Shown one piece after another: positions 4,493 through 5,474 of a DNA stretch of 5,474 nt. This stretch comes from Treponema sp. GTDB lineage: Bacteria; Spirochaetota; Spirochaetia; Treponematales; Breznakiellaceae. Position 1 is the stretch's first letter; every line of letters begins with the position of its first letter. A program made the translations under genes and the position numbers. The notes beneath the pieces were generated by a model. That model did no database searches, was not told where the DNA came from, and saw nothing but the letters and a program-made list of their open reading frames with translations. The DNA lies in contig JAIRRR010000191.1 of NCBI GenBank assembly GCA_031255875.1, positions 1-5,474 of the forward strand, written 5' to 3'.

Positions 4493-5332
4493 ATGATCCC
4501 CGTCCGCAAACTTGAAACCCTGCCCCGTTCCCAGAAACTGCGGAAGATCCTCAGGATCGTCACCCGGGCGGAACTGCGCCTGGCCGCCGGCCTGGCCCCG
4601 GCCCCTGAAGATCTCGCCTTCCTCGAAGGCGCCCTGGGCCTGCTGCCCGGCGATCCGGGTTTTTCCCCGGCGGCCCTGAGCGCCCTGGAGGCCGCCCTGG
4701 GCCTGCTGCCCGCCGAACCCTCCCGTTCCCTCAACACGATCCGCCACATCCTCCTGGCTGAAACCGGCCGGGCCCCGGCCGACTGGGACTTTGTCGATCA
4801 CCGGGGCAGGCTGGACCCCGCGAAACGCCGGGTCTTTCCGGGGATGCGGGCCTACCTTGAAGACATACGCTCCCCCTTTAACGTCGGGGCCATGTTCCGG
4901 ACAGCCGAATCCTTCGGCGTGGAAAAGCTGTACCTCTCGCCGCTCTGCGCCGACCCGCTGCACCGCCGCGCTTCCAGGACCGCCATGGGCGCCGTGGACG
5001 TCGTTCCCTGGGAAAGGATCGCCGGCGGCCTGCCCGCCCGCGAACCCCCGCCCCCGCACAGGGCGCGGGCGGGACCCGGAACCGGGGAATTCCCGGGCGG
5101 GCCTTTCTTTGCCCTGGAAACCGGGGGATCGGGGCCGGAGGATTTTGAATTCCCCCGGTCCGCGGTAATGATAGCCGGTTCCGAAGAACTCGGGGTAAGC
5201 CCGGAAGCCCTGGAACTGGCGGACAGTTCCCTGGGCCGCCTGAGCATCCCGGTTTACGGCGCGAAAGGCTCCCTCAACGTGTCGGTGGCCTTCGGCATCG
5301 CGCTTCACGCCTGGGCCGCCGCGCTTCTATAG
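4493..5332 (+). CDS. SpoU/TrmH-family RNA 2'-O-methyltransferase
   Basis: SAM-dependent knotted (SPOUT) methyltransferase acting on the ribose 2'-OH of tRNA or rRNA; the exact target cannot be told. The 279 residues comprise a helical N-terminal part (about 1-110) and a SpoU domain (about 116-279). All three motifs are present: R126-SPFN130-VGAMFR136, GSEELG (229-234, with Glu where many members have Gly), and IPVYGAKGSLNVSVA (252-266), which forms the knot. Two oddities stand out. LE(G/A)ALGLLP is repeated at 44-52 and 65-73, and the DNA shares an exact 20-bp word 63 bp apart (4630-4649, 4693-4712). Residues 182-203 are a Pro/Gly/Arg-rich insert before FALETGG. ATG is preceded by GGAGG (4483-4487) at five bases. 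Only 23 bp separate it from the flgM terminator, and no promoter is visible in that gap. Confidence 0.92.
   Translation: MIPVRKLETLPRSQKLRKILRIVTRAELRLAAGLAPAPEDLAFLEGALGLLPGDPGFSPAALSALEAALGLLPAEPSRSLNTIRHILLAETGRAPADWDFVDHRGRLDPAKRRVFPGMRAYLEDIRSPFNVGAMFRTAESFGVEKLYLSPLCADPLHRRASRTAMGAVDVVPWERIAGGLPAREPPPPHRARAGPGTGEFPGGPFFALETGGSGPEDFEFPRSAVMIAGSEELGVSPEALELADSSLGRLSIPVYGAKGSLNVSVAFGIALHAWAAALL
5033..5073. repeat. 10-bp inverted repeat inside the methyltransferase gene
   Basis: CCCGCCCGCG (5033-5042) and CGCGGGCGGG (5064-5073) are exact reverse complements 21 bp apart. They lie in the segment encoding the Pro/Gly-rich insert, and a GGGAATTCCC palindrome follows at about 5085-5094. The repeats may reflect how the insert arose. 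They may equally be a by-product of G+C-rich simple sequence. Confidence 0.5.
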
Positions 5333-5380
5333 GCAGGGAAGCGCCGCGCCTTCTGATGAAAAATATCCCGGCTCGCGCAA

Positions 5381-5409
5381 TTGAACATTTTTTCCGGATA
5401 GAGTATCAT
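5381..5409 (+). promoter_or_regulatory. σ70-type promoter of the gene entering at 5463
   Basis: TTGAAC (5381-5386, four of six) is separated by 17 bp from TATCAT (5404-5409, five of six). Transcription would begin near 5416, leaving a leader of about 47 nt. Near its 5' end TTGTTT (5417-5422) can pair with AAACAA (5434-5439), a weak hairpin. No CIRCE-type operator or known riboswitch is recognisable. The stretch from 5333 to 5380 shows no clear terminator for the methyltransferase gene. Confidence 0.6.
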
Positions 5410-5462
5410 TCCTTGCTTGTTTAGCAGGTGCGCAAACAAAAGCGAGGCTTTGAAAGGTTTCT

Positions 5463-5474
5463 ATGGCAAAAGAC
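5463..5474 (+). CDS. Start of a gene cut by the window edge (M-A-K-D...)
   Basis: ATG GCA AAA GAC runs to the last base of the window. GAAAGG (5452-5457) lies five bases upstream as a ribosome binding site, and a σ70-type promoter lies about 55 bp before the start. Four residues are too few to name the product. Confidence 0.6.

Noticed and set aside
3974..5308. Long minus-strand open frame (444 codons) opposite rsmI 3' end, flgM and the methyltransferase
   Set aside because: It spans three well-supported genes, a σ28 promoter and a terminator on the other strand, and its composition is shadow-like.
5333..5360. GAAG...CTTC inverted words after the methyltransferase stop as a terminator
   Set aside because: The stem is only about four bp without a bulge and no T-run follows.

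Overview
This is a G+C-rich bacterial segment that fits a spirochaete, most likely a treponeme or close relative. The evidence is a short FlgM whose N terminus (MTIDRIGS...) looks treponemal, a σ28-type flagellar promoter in front of it, and compact housekeeping genes separated by short gaps. The assignment is from recall and pattern, not from a search. No phage, transposon, CRISPR array, tRNA or rRNA gene is visible.

Layout: (1) Positions 12-2623, minus strand: a σ70-like promoter (2595-2623) reads through a possible 32-codon leader ORF into a PAP2-family membrane phosphatase gene, followed after 9 bp by mnmE (tRNA U34 modification GTPase). (2) Positions 2624-2860: a gene-free, strongly structured intergenic stretch with two adjacent perfect hairpins, flanked by two diverged copies of a roughly 33-nt sequence, plus a 14-bp palindrome. 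(3) Positions 2861-3337, minus strand: an unrecognised membrane-anchored protein with two tandem Cys/His (putative zinc) modules. (4) Positions 3353-4469, plus strand: a strong σ70-like promoter sits almost on top of the TTG start of rsmI (16S rRNA 2'-O-methyltransferase), so that mRNA should be nearly leaderless. A σ28-type promoter, flgM (anti-σ28 factor) and a textbook intrinsic terminator follow. (5) Positions 4493-5332, plus strand: a SpoU/TrmH-family RNA methyltransferase. (6) Positions 5381-5474: a σ70-like promoter, a leader and the first four codons of a gene that leaves the window.

Three of the five well-identified genes act on RNA (mnmE, rsmI, the trmH-like gene), but they are not one operon. 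mnmE lies on the minus strand, rsmI has its own promoter, and the trmH-like gene lies beyond a terminator. FlgM belongs to flagellar gene control, and the σ28-type promoter in front of it gives the expected feedback loop. I see no clear new multi-gene system. The points most worth checking are the near-leaderless TTG start of rsmI, the leader ORF ahead of the PAP2 gene, the intergenic hairpin cluster, the duplicated Cys/His protein, and the doubled SD/ATG start of flgM.
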